From Candidatus Moranbacteria bacterium GW2011_GWE1_49_15 (GTDB lineage: Bacteria > Patescibacteriota > Minisyncoccia > Moranbacterales > GWC2-37-73), in the NCBI GenBank assembly GCA_001003855.1, contig LCPX01000002.1, positions 1-38,620 on the forward strand: DNA of 38,620 nt. The letters run 5' to 3'. Each line of letters starts with the position of its first letter. The first letter of the stretch is position 1. The notes under the pieces are model-generated. The model was not told where the DNA came from, ran no database searches, and saw nothing but the letters and a program-made list of their open reading frames with translations. Shown piece by piece: positions 1 to 8,317 of the stretch. The position numbers and the translations under genes are program-made.

Positions 1-2
1 CC

Positions 3-685
3 GAACCGCATGTGGAAGATCTGGGAAAATTCCTGATCAGGATGGGAGCGAAAATAAAAGGACTCGGAACGCACACTTTGGAAATCGAAGGAACCAGGAG
101 ACTTAAGGGAACCAAGCATGAAATAATCCCGGACGCCAACGAGGCCGCCACTTTCCTCATTATGGGGGTCGCGACCAGAAGCCCGATCGTCGTGAAGAAC
201 GCGCAAGAGGATGCTTTGGATTTGGTTTTGGAAAAACTCCGCGAAATGGGAGCGGAATTCTTAGTCAGGGAAAACGAAATAGAAGTGGTTCCGACCAAAA
301 AGATTAAAGCTCTTTCTAAGATCGATGCGCGGATATATCCCGGAATCCCGACGGACGACCAGGCGCTTTTCGGAGTTTTGGCGACGCAGGCCGAAGGGGA
401 GACTTTGGTTTTCGACACGATGTCGCGGAAATCGAAAAGATGGGCGCAACCGTGAAGGTTCTCAACCCCCACCAGGCCGTCTTTTCCGGGCCGACCCCGC
501 TGCGGGGTGAAACGATCACGAGCTATGACCTTCGCGCCGGAGCCTCGCTGATTTTGGCCGCGCTGTTGGCGAAAGGGCAATCCGTCATCAAGGAGATTTA
601 CCAGGTGGACAGGGGTTATGAAAAAATAGAAGAGAGACTGCAGAAACTGGGAGCGGATATCCAGAGGGTTCCGGAAGGCGAGTAG
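3..685 (+). pseudogene. murA: UDP-N-acetylglucosamine 1-carboxyvinyltransferase (MurA), 3' part, with an apparent frameshift/deletion
   Basis: MurA transfers enolpyruvate from PEP to UDP-GlcNAc, the first committed step of peptidoglycan synthesis in the cytoplasm. The reading frame enters from the left edge: codons before the GTG at 12 already read E-P-H as in the family, so that GTG is internal. Frame 1 runs to 455 and carries the conserved YPGIPTDDQA segment with the catalytic-site Asp. The rest of the protein (HQAVFSGPTPL, the TSYDLRAGASL motif with the conserved Arg, and the RGYEKIEERL tail) lies in another frame that is open from about 422 to 685. Frame 1 reads FDTM to 422 and the second frame picks up V-A-E-I-E-K-M-G at the same base. 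About seven conserved residues, including the F/Y-E-x-R segment, are therefore missing, suggesting loss of roughly 20-25 bases. It is either a real lesion or a sequencing/assembly error. The family assignment is firm; the lesion is read directly. Confidence 0.85.
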
Positions 686-719
686 GAAATTTATAATTCC
701 TAACAGTAAGCAATGGATT

Positions 720-1166
720 ATGGAAAAAGAATTCAAAATCGGAAAGGATTGCATAGGGGTAGGTTGTGGTGCTTTGATTTTCAATAAGAAAAATGAGGTG
801 CTTCTCATGAAAAGAAGCAAGAATGCCAAAAACCAAGCGGGATGGTGGTCGCAGCCCGGAGGGGCTGTCGATTTCAATGAAAAAGCCGTCGTTGCGACGA
901 AAAGGGAAATCAAGGAGGAGTTGGGAATCGAGATAGATATATGGGCGCAAGTCCCGCACATAGACCATGTCCTTAAAAAAGAAAACCAGCATTGGATGGC
1001 CATTCCTTTTTTAGCGAAAATTAAAAAAGGAGTTCCGAAGATTATGGAGCTTGAAAAATGCGACGAAATAGGGTGGTTTTCCCTGAAAAAACTTCCCAGG
1101 AAATTGTCCCAGACTACCAGGGAAACGATCGGAAGTTATTTGAAGAAAAGATATATAAAACTGTAA
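720..1166 (+). CDS. NUDIX hydrolase
   Basis: The 148-aa protein has a complete Nudix box at residues 48-70 (G-x5-E-x7-R-E-I-x-E-E-L-G-I), which binds the metal and hydrolyses nucleoside diphosphates linked to another group. The strands before it (VGCGALIFNKKNEVLLMKR) and the WWSQPGG segment are typical of the MutT-like group. The substrate cannot be read from the sequence. It begins 34 bp after the murA stop and is followed by mreB on the same strand, so it may be co-transcribed with envelope genes. No clear Shine-Dalgarno sequence precedes the ATG, which is common for genes in this window. A housekeeping role such as dNTP sanitising is possible but not shown. Confidence 0.88.
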   Translation: MEKEFKIGKDCIGVGCGALIFNKKNEVLLMKRSKNAKNQAGWWSQPGGAVDFNEKAVVATKREIKEELGIEIDIWAQVPHIDHVLKKENQHWMAIPFLAKIKKGVPKIMELEKCDEIGWFSLKKLPRKLSQTTRETIGSYLKKRYIKL

Positions 1167-1191
1167 ATTATTTTTTGAATTTTATTAAAGT

Positions 1192-2199
1192 ATGTTCATA
1201 CGAAAGATGGGAATAGACTTGGGGACGGCGAACACGTTGGTGTTCGTTCCGGGAAGGGGGATCGTGATCAACGAGCCTTCGGTGGTGGCCATTTCGATGA
1301 TAGACAATACCGTTTTGGCGGTGGGGAACGAAGCCAAAGAGATGCTTGGAAGGACACCTGACACGATCGTGGCGTCGCGTCCCATGAAGGACGGGGTTAT
1401 CGCCGATTACCGGGTGACCGAAGCGATGCTCCGCTATTTCATCAACAAGGTGAGCGGCAAAGTCAGGTTTTTCAGGCCCGAAATCATGCTTTCGATCCCG
1501 GCCGGGGTGACTTCGACCGAGAGAAGGGCCGTCGTCGACGCCGCGGTGAAAGCCGGGGCCAAATCGGCCTATGTCGTGAAGGAGCCTCTTCTCGCGGCCA
1601 TCGGTGCGGGAATACCGATCCACAACGCCCAGGGAAACATGATAGTCAACATCGGAGGAGGAACTTCCGAGATAGCCGTGATTTCGCTGGGAGGCGTGGT
1701 CGTCGCGCACAGCGCCCGCGTCGGGGGAAACAAATTCGACCAGGCGATTTCGGATTACATCAAAAGGAAATACGGCTTGGCCGTGGGGGACAGGACGGCT
1801 GAGGAAATCAAGATTGAGATCGGCAGCGCCATCGCCCAGGTCAAGGAGGAACATATGGATATCAGGGGGCGCGACCTGATGGGAGGTCTTCCGAAGACGG
1901 TGAAAATTTCTTCCAATGAAGTGACGGAAGCGTTGCAGGACGAGCTTCGCGAGGTCATCAACGCCATCAAGAAAGTTTTCCAAGAGACCCCCCCGGAATT
2001 GGCGGCTGACATCATGGACAAAGGGATGGTTCTTTCAGGCGGAGGGGCGCTGCTTCGCAATCTCGACCAGCTCATCACCAAGACCATCGGGGTGCCTTGT
2101 TACGTGGCGGACGATCCGCTCTTTTGCGTGATCAAGGGCACGGGAATTTCCCTGGAAAACCTGGATCTCTACAAAAGGACGATAATGCTTTCCAAATAA
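1192..2199 (+). CDS. mreB: Rod shape-determining protein MreB (actin-like)
   Basis: MreB forms ATP-dependent membrane-associated filaments that organise wall synthesis along the cell side. The 335-aa length is normal. Visible actin-fold motifs are phosphate-1 (GIDLGTANT, residues 7-15), the KEPLLAAIGAG segment with the conserved Glu, phosphate-2 (IGGGTSEIAV, from 154) and the adenosine motif (LSGGGALLRNL). Oddly, the residue before the phosphate-2 glycines is Asn153 (codon AAC at 1648-1650) where MreB proteins normally have Asp. The neighbours are murA upstream and two glycosyltransferases and ftsQ downstream, fitting an envelope/division cluster. The usual mreC and mreD partners do not follow. 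The ATG at 1192 gives the expected N-terminus, although no Shine-Dalgarno is visible. Confidence 0.95.
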   Translation: MFIRKMGIDLGTANTLVFVPGRGIVINEPSVVAISMIDNTVLAVGNEAKEMLGRTPDTIVASRPMKDGVIADYRVTEAMLRYFINKVSGKVRFFRPEIMLSIPAGVTSTERRAVVDAAVKAGAKSAYVVKEPLLAAIGAGIPIHNAQGNMIVNIGGGTSEIAVISLGGVVVAHSARVGGNKFDQAISDYIKRKYGLAVGDRTAEEIKIEIGSAIAQVKEEHMDIRGRDLMGGLPKTVKISSNEVTEALQDELREVINAIKKVFQETPPELAADIMDKGMVLSGGGALLRNLDQLITKTIGVPCYVADDPLFCVIKGTGISLENLDLYKRTIMLSK

Positions 2200-2251
2200 T
2201 TCCGGCGATTCCATCGAATCGACAAAATCCAATAAAGAAAAAGAAAAAAAC

Positions 2252-3352
2252 ATGAAAATAGGAATCGACGGTTCAAGAGCTTTCATAAAAAGACGCACGG
2301 GAATAGAGGAATATTCTTACCAGGTTATTAAGCATCTGCGCCCTTGGCTCAAGGAGGACGAGGTCTCTTTGTATGTCCGCCATAACCAGGAAGTCGATTT
2401 CGATTTGCCGGACAACTGGAAAGTCAAAAAATTATGGCTCCCATATTTCTCCAGCCAGCTCCGTTTCTCTTTGGAATTGCTGCTCCATCCTTGCGATGCT
2501 TTTTTCGTACCCGCGCACACCGTGCCCCCGATCCATCCGAAAAATACGACGGTGGTCGTGCACGGTCTCGAATACGAATTCCATCCGAAAGCTTATTCCC
2601 GATGGGCGAGGTTTTATATGCGGACGGTGATCAAGAATTCCTGCAAATGGGCGAGCAGGGTCGTTTGCGTTTCGGAAAACACCAAAAGGGACGTGATGAG
2701 ACTCTACGGAACTTCCCAGGAAAAGATAAGGGTGATTTATGAGGGTTATTCCGGAAAGACCGCGGGGCACTCGGAAGCCGGCATACTCGGACATGTTGAG
2801 AAGGAAAAATGCGATATCGGGGCCCCATACTTCCTTTTTATTGGCAGGATCGAAGAAAGGAAGAACGTGAAGGGGATCGTGGAGGCGTTCGATATCGTCA
2901 AGGAGAAATACGGAGTGGCTCACAAGCTGGTCCTTGCAGGAAAGCCCGGTTACGGATATGGGGAGATAAAAGAGAGGATCGGAATTTCCAAATTCAAAAA
3001 TGATATCGTGGAAATGGGATATGTGAGCGATGAGGAGAAATGGGAGATCCTCCGGTGCGCGGACGTTTTCGTTTTCCCGACTTTCTATGAAGGATTCGGA
3101 CTTCCTATCTTGGAAGCACAGAACGCTTTCGTCCCGGTGGTGACTTCCAAGGTCTCGTCAGTCCCGGAAGTGGCGGGGGACGCGGCGCTTTATGCCGATC
3201 CGAAAGACCATCGATCCATAGCCGAGAATATGTATGTTTTGATAAGCAACAGAAACGCCAAAGAGGATATTGTCAGAAGAGGTTTCGAGAACGTTAAAAG
3301 GTTCAGCTGGGCCGATTGCGCCAAAGAGATCGCAGGGGTGTTGCGCGGTTAG
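2252..3352 (+). CDS. GT4 family glycosyltransferase (GT-B fold)
   Basis: This 366-aa protein is a retaining GT-B glycosyltransferase of the GT4 group, likely acting at the cytoplasmic face of the membrane on a lipid-linked or surface glycan. The N-terminus (KIGIDGSRAF, then TGIEEYSYQVI) is the usual acceptor-domain start. The donor domain starts at about residue 190 (FLFIGRIEERKNVKGIVEAF) and contains the E-x7-E signature in EGFGLPILEAQ, followed by VPVVTSKVSSVPEVAGDAAL. The specific sugar is not predictable. It is followed after 30 bp by a second GT4 enzyme, and the pair probably adds consecutive sugars. The AAAGAAAAAGA stretch upstream of the ATG is only a weak ribosome binding site. Confidence 0.9.
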   Translation: MKIGIDGSRAFIKRRTGIEEYSYQVIKHLRPWLKEDEVSLYVRHNQEVDFDLPDNWKVKKLWLPYFSSQLRFSLELLLHPCDAFFVPAHTVPPIHPKNTTVVVHGLEYEFHPKAYSRWARFYMRTVIKNSCKWASRVVCVSENTKRDVMRLYGTSQEKIRVIYEGYSGKTAGHSEAGILGHVEKEKCDIGAPYFLFIGRIEERKNVKGIVEAFDIVKEKYGVAHKLVLAGKPGYGYGEIKERIGISKFKNDIVEMGYVSDEEKWEILRCADVFVFPTFYEGFGLPILEAQNAFVPVVTSKVSSVPEVAGDAALYADPKDHRSIAENMYVLISNRNAKEDIVRRGFENVKRFSWADCAKEIAGVLRG

Positions 3353-3382
3353 ATTTTCGAAATCCTAAGGCGTAAAAATAAT

Positions 3383-4522
3383 ATGGAGAAAAAAAACAAT
3401 TCGGAAAAACGGAACTTTGAAGATCTGCGCGTGGCCTTGGTGCATGATTTCTTGGTGCAACGCGGAGGAGCGGAAAAGGTGCTGGAAGGAATTTCGGAAA
3501 TTTTTCCCGAGGCTCCCGTCTACACCCTTTTGTATGATAAGGAAAAGATGAGGGGAATGTTTGAGGACAGGGATATAAGGCCGTCCTATCTGCAGAAATT
3601 ACCGGCCTTTTTAAGAAAGAGGTATCGATGGTTGTTGCCTTTTTTGCCGGTCATCCCCGAGACGTGGGATCTTCGCGATTTCGACCTCATCATATCCTCT
3701 TCCGGAGCCTGGTCCAAAGGGATCATAACCAAACTTGATACGAAACATGTGGCTTATGTGCATTCCCCGATGCGTTTCGTTTGGGATTACAACGAAAGAT
3801 ATCTTAGGGAAAAAAAGATCAGAAGCTCTGTTTTCAAGCGCCTGATTTTCAGTTATCTGCGGATCTGGGACCGTTTGGCGGCGGATAGGCCGGACCATCT
3901 CATCGCTAATTCCGAACATACCAAAAAGCAAATTGAAAAGTATTACAGAAGGGAGAGCGCGGTGATATATCCGCCGGTGGAATTCAAGTCGGTCGCCGAT
4001 GACGGATCCTTGGAAAAAATAAAGGATTATTTCCTCGTGGTTTCCAGGCTTTCTGGATATAAAAAGACGGACATCGTCGTCGAAGCTTTCAACAAGTTGG
4101 GATTGCCGCTCATCGTCATAGGCGAGGGGGAACAGGAAGGGTATTTGCGTAAAATATCCCAAAGCAACGTGAAGATCTTGGGATGGAAAAGCGACGAGGA
4201 TCTGGCGCGATATTACGCGAAGGCCCGGGCGCTGATCTTCGCTTCGGAGGACGATTTCGGTATAGTCCCGGTCGAAGCCATGGGACACGGCGTTCCGGTG
4301 GTGGCCCTGCGCAAAGGAGGAGTTTTGGAAACCGTGACCGAGGGGTTCAGCGGGGAATTTTTCGACGCTCCGACGCCAGAAGTGCTCGCAGACGGAGTCA
4401 GGCGCTTTTTGGAAAAGGAAAAGATATATGACAGGGGGGATATAAGAAAGGCGGCCCAGAGGTTTTCAAAGGAAAGGTTTAAAAAAGAATTCGAAGAGTT
4501 TATAAGATCATGCGGAGTATGA
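3383..4522 (+). CDS. GT4 family glycosyltransferase (WbaZ/mannosyltransferase-like)
   Basis: The 379-aa GT-B glycosyltransferase opens with VALVHDFLVQRGGAEKVLE, the typical start of WbaZ-like GT4 enzymes, and has YVHSPMRFVWDY in the acceptor domain. The donor domain shows FLVVSRLSGYKKTDIVVEAFNKL, and the E-x7-E site is in the ASEDDFGIVPVEAMGHGVPVVAL stretch. It presumably transfers a hexose from a nucleotide sugar during surface polysaccharide assembly; the mannose specificity is only a family guess. Its last 13 bases overlap the start of the following delta'-like gene, which implies translational coupling. The start at 3383 leaves about 15 extra polar residues before the conserved core. Confidence 0.9.
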   Translation: MEKKNNSEKRNFEDLRVALVHDFLVQRGGAEKVLEGISEIFPEAPVYTLLYDKEKMRGMFEDRDIRPSYLQKLPAFLRKRYRWLLPFLPVIPETWDLRDFDLIISSSGAWSKGIITKLDTKHVAYVHSPMRFVWDYNERYLREKKIRSSVFKRLIFSYLRIWDRLAADRPDHLIANSEHTKKQIEKYYRRESAVIYPPVEFKSVADDGSLEKIKDYFLVVSRLSGYKKTDIVVEAFNKLGLPLIVIGEGEQEGYLRKISQSNVKILGWKSDEDLARYYAKARALIFASEDDFGIVPVEAMGHGVPVVALRKGGVLETVTEGFSGEFFDAPTPEVLADGVRRFLEKEKIYDRGDIRKAAQRFSKERFKKEFEEFIRSCGV

Positions 4523-5424
4523 ATTTCATAGGCAATAAAAAAGCCGTTAGTTTCATAGAAAAGACGCTTGAAAAGGGGGGCGCGAGCCAAGCCTATCTTT
4601 TTTCCGGACCGGAGGGGGTCGGGAAACTTTTTTTGGCTAAAGCTTTCGCCAAAAGTCTCATTAGTGGAGGTTCGTTGCCTGATTTCGAATCCGGGGATGT
4701 GGAAAAACTCCCGGTGGATCTTATTTTACTCAAACCCGAAATAGAAGAGAAGAAGGGAATAAGGAAAGAGAGGGATATCGCAGTGGAAAGGATCAGGGAT
4801 GCCAAGAAGGACCTGTCCCTCTACCCTTACAGCGGCAAGATGAAGGTCCTGATCGTCGACAACGCGCACAGGATGAACGTAGCTTCCCAGAACGCTTTTT
4901 TGAAATTATTGGAAGAGCCGAATTCCACGTCGGTGATCATCCTGGTCACCCATGAATATTCCAAGATGCTCCCGACGATCCGATCGCGATGTCAAAAGGT
5001 CGGTTTCGGATTGGTCGGACCGGAGGACATGGGGACGGCCGCGGATTTTTTGGGTGGTGATTTCGTCTCCCGATACGCTGAAGCGGCGATGGGCAGGCCC
5101 GGTCTCCTTTTTCGGATGTCGACGAACCAGGAAGAGCTGGCGCTTTACAGGGATGCTTCCGAAGAATTGGCGCAGATGTCGTCCGCCGATCTCAACCGCA
5201 AGTTTTCATTCGCCGAAAAAATGTCCAAGGATGTGGACGGTGCCATAAAGACTTTGAACATGTGGTCCTGGATGATCAGGAAAAAGGCGCTTGCGGAAAA
5301 TGGAGCCGACTTGGATTCTTCCTATGGGAACATCTCCAAGATAGAGGAGACCGTATCCGCGCTCAAGAACACGAACGCCAACGCCAGGTTGGTCCTGGAA
5401 AACCTGCTTATCAATATCCGATAA
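4510..5424 (+). CDS. holB: DNA polymerase III delta' (HolB)-like clamp-loader subunit
   Basis: The protein (304 aa) has the AAA+ clamp-loader fold: MNFIGNKKAVSFIEK, a P-loop-like segment GPEGVGKL (residues 33-40), the VLIVDNAHRMN region, AFLKLLEEPNSTSVIILVT and the SRC motif in TIRSRCQKV. The clamp loader opens the beta clamp on primed DNA. Two features point to delta' rather than gamma/tau. The P-loop Lys is followed by Leu instead of Ser/Thr, so nucleotide binding is probably lost, and the four zinc-binding Cys of gamma/tau are absent. It overlaps the preceding glycosyltransferase gene by 13 bp and lies 7 bp before ftsQ. An alternative start is ATG 4519. Confidence 0.85.
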   Translation: MRSMNFIGNKKAVSFIEKTLEKGGASQAYLFSGPEGVGKLFLAKAFAKSLISGGSLPDFESGDVEKLPVDLILLKPEIEEKKGIRKERDIAVERIRDAKKDLSLYPYSGKMKVLIVDNAHRMNVASQNAFLKLLEEPNSTSVIILVTHEYSKMLPTIRSRCQKVGFGLVGPEDMGTAADFLGGDFVSRYAEAAMGRPGLLFRMSTNQEELALYRDASEELAQMSSADLNRKFSFAEKMSKDVDGAIKTLNMWSWMIRKKALAENGADLDSSYGNISKIEETVSALKNTNANARLVLENLLINIR

Positions 5425-5431
5425 ACAAAAA

Positions 5432-6358
5432 ATGCTGTCTTTCAAGAAAAACATAAAAAGAAAAGAGGTAGAATACAAAAAGCTCCGCTCGATTTCGAAA
5501 AAGGAGGAGAATTTCAAGGCGCTGGAAAAAGCTTACAGGGTCTTTTATTATATGCTTGTCTTTCTTTTCGCGGCCGTAGCTGTATACGTGATGTTTTTCT
5601 CGCCTTTTATGGCCGTCAGTGCCGTTGAGATAACCGGCCTGGAGGATCTCGATCGTTCCAAAGTTTCTTCGGCCGCCAAGGATGTCTATGGCGGGGCATA
5701 TTTGAAATTGATCCCCAAAAACAATTTCCTATTGTTTCCTCGCAAAGCCGTTTCCAAAAAATTGCAGGAGGAGTTCAAAAGGATAAGGAGCGTGGAAATT
5801 TCAAGGTCATTCCCTGACAAGGTGGAGATAAAAATTACCGAAAGGAAAGCGCTGCTCCTTTGGTGTTCCATCGGTGAGGAATGTTTTATTGTCGACGAGA
5901 ACGGTTATGCTTACAATCGGGTCAGGCTGGACTCGAAGGAAGCTTTGGAGAATAATCTGGTGAAAATAATCAGCGAAGAGGAGACAGGGATTTCCGAGGG
6001 CGACAGGATTTTCGATGCGGAAAAGGTCATTTTCCTACTTGGCGCCAAAGAGCTTTTTAGGGAAAAAACAGGTTTGGAATTTGAGGGCGATATGCGTATC
6101 AAATCCAAGATAGCCGAGGAAGTGGTCTTGAAGAGTCGTGACGGTTGGGGTCTCCATGTGAGCATGACCTTGCCTCTGGAAAAAGCGGCCCAAACCCTCA
6201 AGCTTTTTTTGGAAAAGGAAATGGATACCCAAAATATGTCCAAATTGGAATACATAGATCTTCGGGTGGAAAACAGGATTTATTACAAGTTCAAGAAAGA
6301 GGAGGAGAAAGAAGGTGAGGCCGCGAACGGAGAGGAAGGTAAGGATGATAAGGACTGA
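5432..6358 (+). CDS. ftsQ: FtsQ/DivIB-like cell division protein
   Basis: This 308-aa bitopic protein has a basic cytoplasmic tail (residues 1-35), one membrane helix (about 37-57), then a POTRA domain starting at SAVEITGLEDLD and an FtsQ domain (KVEIKITERKALLLW, then FIVDENGYAY, with DLRVENRIYYK near the end). This is the FtsQ/DivIB architecture, the divisome scaffold that links early and late division proteins outside the membrane. A very acidic/lysine-rich tail ends the protein. It is the last gene of the plus-strand envelope cluster and is followed by a hairpin terminator shared with the convergent gene. A murA-mreB-ftsQ grouping is consistent with a wall/division role. Confidence 0.88.
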   Translation: MLSFKKNIKRKEVEYKKLRSISKKEENFKALEKAYRVFYYMLVFLFAAVAVYVMFFSPFMAVSAVEITGLEDLDRSKVSSAAKDVYGGAYLKLIPKNNFLLFPRKAVSKKLQEEFKRIRSVEISRSFPDKVEIKITERKALLLWCSIGEECFIVDENGYAYNRVRLDSKEALENNLVKIISEEETGISEGDRIFDAEKVIFLLGAKELFREKTGLEFEGDMRIKSKIAEEVVLKSRDGWGLHVSMTLPLEKAAQTLKLFLEKEMDTQNMSKLEYIDLRVENRIYYKFKKEEEKEGEAANGEEGKDDKD

Positions 6359-6397
6359 CATGTACGTGGCATATTACGTAACCGGTGAAAGGGAAAT

Positions 6398-6433
6398 AAA
6401 AAAACAGCCTCGGTCGTGCCGGGCTGTTTTTTT
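6398..6433. terminator. Bidirectional rho-independent terminator
   Basis: A hairpin with ACAGCC/GGCTGT arms, extended inward by CGG/CCG with a bulge, is flanked by a run of A on the left and T on the right. It separates ftsQ (+) from the convergent glycosyltransferase gene (-) and can serve both. Confidence 0.85.
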
Positions 6434-6445
6434 GTCGCGTAAGAC

Positions 6446-8287
6446 CTATTCGATATCGGTCACGTGGTAGATGAGTATCGAGGCGCCGATCATGTCGACC
6501 GGTTCGTATTCGAGGGTCCAGCGGTAGCTGTCCTCGGCGGTTTTGGTTTCGCTATAGATGCTGCCTTGCATGTAGTTCGTCGAAAGCGCGTACCAGCCGT
6601 TTTCTATCGGGCGCTTGCTGTCCCACCAAAGGATCGCTTTATCCTCACCGACGGTGCGGAAGATGTCTCCGCCGCCGAAATAATCCACCCGGATCTTGTC
6701 TATTTCCGGATGTTCGTCCAGGTATTTCCTGAGTCTTTTGAGGTCCTGTCCCCAGTCGGTGTTGGAATCGGTGACGTAGTGGTAGCCGTTTTTTGGTCCG
6801 CCGACGGTTTCATTGAAGTATGACGTGAAGGACGGGTAGGCGAAGGCGGTGGTGGCTATCTGCCAGGCGAGCAGAATTCCTATGATGATGGCGAAAACAT
6901 GCCTGGTCTTGAGATGGCTTTCACTGAGGAACTCAAAAACCTTTTTAGTTATCAGGATATAGGCGAAAGGCAGGATGGGGAAAAGATGGCGGAATCCGAT
7001 GTTGAGTCCTCCTTTGATGGAAAGGAAGGCGTAGAGGATTATGAAACCGAACAGTGTGTATCCCACGAGCGATTTCCTGAAGAAGTCGGCCAATTTCTCC
7101 CTAGTTCTGCCGAAATTAAGTTTCGCGTAGGAGAGTGTCTGGGCTGTTTGCTTGGCTGTGTAACCCAAGGAAAAAATCGCGAGCAATAAGAATGGAAGAG
7201 TTTCTTTTATAAGAAAGACCACCGGGAAATACCAGGTGAAGCCGTTGCCGACTTGGCCCAAAAAGTACGCTCCGTTTCCTCCGGACACGCGTTTGAAGAC
7301 CCAGGCCGGTCCGAGCAGATAGGCGCTCCAGGGGCGGGTGAGGTCGGATTCGTTCAGGGCGTGGAGAGTTTTGTTGGTGTAGATTGTTTTCGGGTTGCCG
7401 TCTTCGGCCGAGAAGAAGAATTCTATGGTCTTGGCCAGGGTTTCCTTGGGCATCTCGAAAGTATTGGCTTGGTAGACGACCCATACGACAGCGGCGGCGA
7501 CAATGAAAGCCGCCAAGGATTTCAAGGAATATTTCAGCAGGCTCATGACCCTATCCGTCCAAGCGGTGACTGCGGAAGCGGTATTGTTCCTGACCAGGGC
7601 ATAGACGAACATTATCGCGCCGAAAACCGGAAGAGCCACGATCGAGGAGAATTTGCTGACCAAAAGAAGTCCCATGAAGATTCCACCCAGGGCGACGTTT
7701 TTCCAGGAGGGCGTTTTGAGGAATTTGAGGAAATAATAAAAGGCGAAAGTGAGGAAAGCGGCGATGCCGATGTCGGTGGTGACGAAATGGTTGTGCCCCA
7801 GGATGTTCGGGTCGAAGGCATAGAGCGTAAGGGCGAAAAGTCCGGCTAGGGGACCGGCGATTTCCTTGCCCCATCTGAAGAGGAAAAGCCCCAGAAGCAC
7901 CGAGAGGATGACTATGGGTAGGCGCGACCAGAAGATTATCTTGTCAGGATCGTTTCCTGCTCCGTAGAGAAGGTGTCGCCCGGCCGCCCATTGCCCTTCG
8001 TCCCAGAGGTTCGGCAATTCGCCGGTCCAGAATTTCTCGGAAGTGTCGAAGTTGAGGTCCATAAAGACGAGTGGAAGCGCGGAAAGGTCTTTTATGAGCG
8101 GGGGATGCTCGGGATTGAGGCGCGTGTCATGCTGGGTCAGGTATGAATAGCCGGCGGGAATGTGCGCGACTTCATCGAACGTCGCGCTGTCATTGTTCGC
8201 GTTGAGCGCGGAAACCACGAAAAACAGCGACAGGATCGCGAAAGCGATCTTTTTATAATGCCGCTCCAGGAAGTCTTGGATTTTCAT
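6446..8287 (-). CDS. GT39-type polyprenyl-phosphate-dependent membrane glycosyltransferase (GT-C fold)
   Basis: The 613-aa protein starts with a membrane helix (about residues 13-29), followed by the extracytoplasmic TFDEVAH segment. Its Asp38-Glu39 pair is the expected catalytic site of PMT/ArnT-like GT-C enzymes, and LNPEHPPLIK is the other hallmark of this group. Some ten further hydrophobic helices follow, then a soluble C-terminal region (DSNTDWGQDLKRLRKYL to the end). These enzymes take a sugar from a polyprenyl-phosphate carrier and add it to protein or glycan outside the membrane. It lies 30 bp downstream of a second GT-C gene on the same strand, so the two probably form one operon read from a promoter near 9955. 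The acceptor is unknown. Confidence 0.88.
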   Translation of the reverse strand: MKIQDFLERHYKKIAFAILSLFFVVSALNANNDSATFDEVAHIPAGYSYLTQHDTRLNPEHPPLIKDLSALPLVFMDLNFDTSEKFWTGELPNLWDEGQWAAGRHLLYGAGNDPDKIIFWSRLPIVILSVLLGLFLFRWGKEIAGPLAGLFALTLYAFDPNILGHNHFVTTDIGIAAFLTFAFYYFLKFLKTPSWKNVALGGIFMGLLLVSKFSSIVALPVFGAIMFVYALVRNNTASAVTAWTDRVMSLLKYSLKSLAAFIVAAAVVWVVYQANTFEMPKETLAKTIEFFFSAEDGNPKTIYTNKTLHALNESDLTRPWSAYLLGPAWVFKRVSGGNGAYFLGQVGNGFTWYFPVVFLIKETLPFLLLAIFSLGYTAKQTAQTLSYAKLNFGRTREKLADFFRKSLVGYTLFGFIILYAFLSIKGGLNIGFRHLFPILPFAYILITKKVFEFLSESHLKTRHVFAIIIGILLAWQIATTAFAYPSFTSYFNETVGGPKNGYHYVTDSNTDWGQDLKRLRKYLDEHPEIDKIRVDYFGGGDIFRTVGEDKAILWWDSKRPIENGWYALSTNYMQGSIYSETKTAEDSYRWTLEYEPVDMIGASILIYHVTDIE

Positions 8288-8317
8288 TTTGAGTATGTTT
8301 AATTTTTTATATTTATC

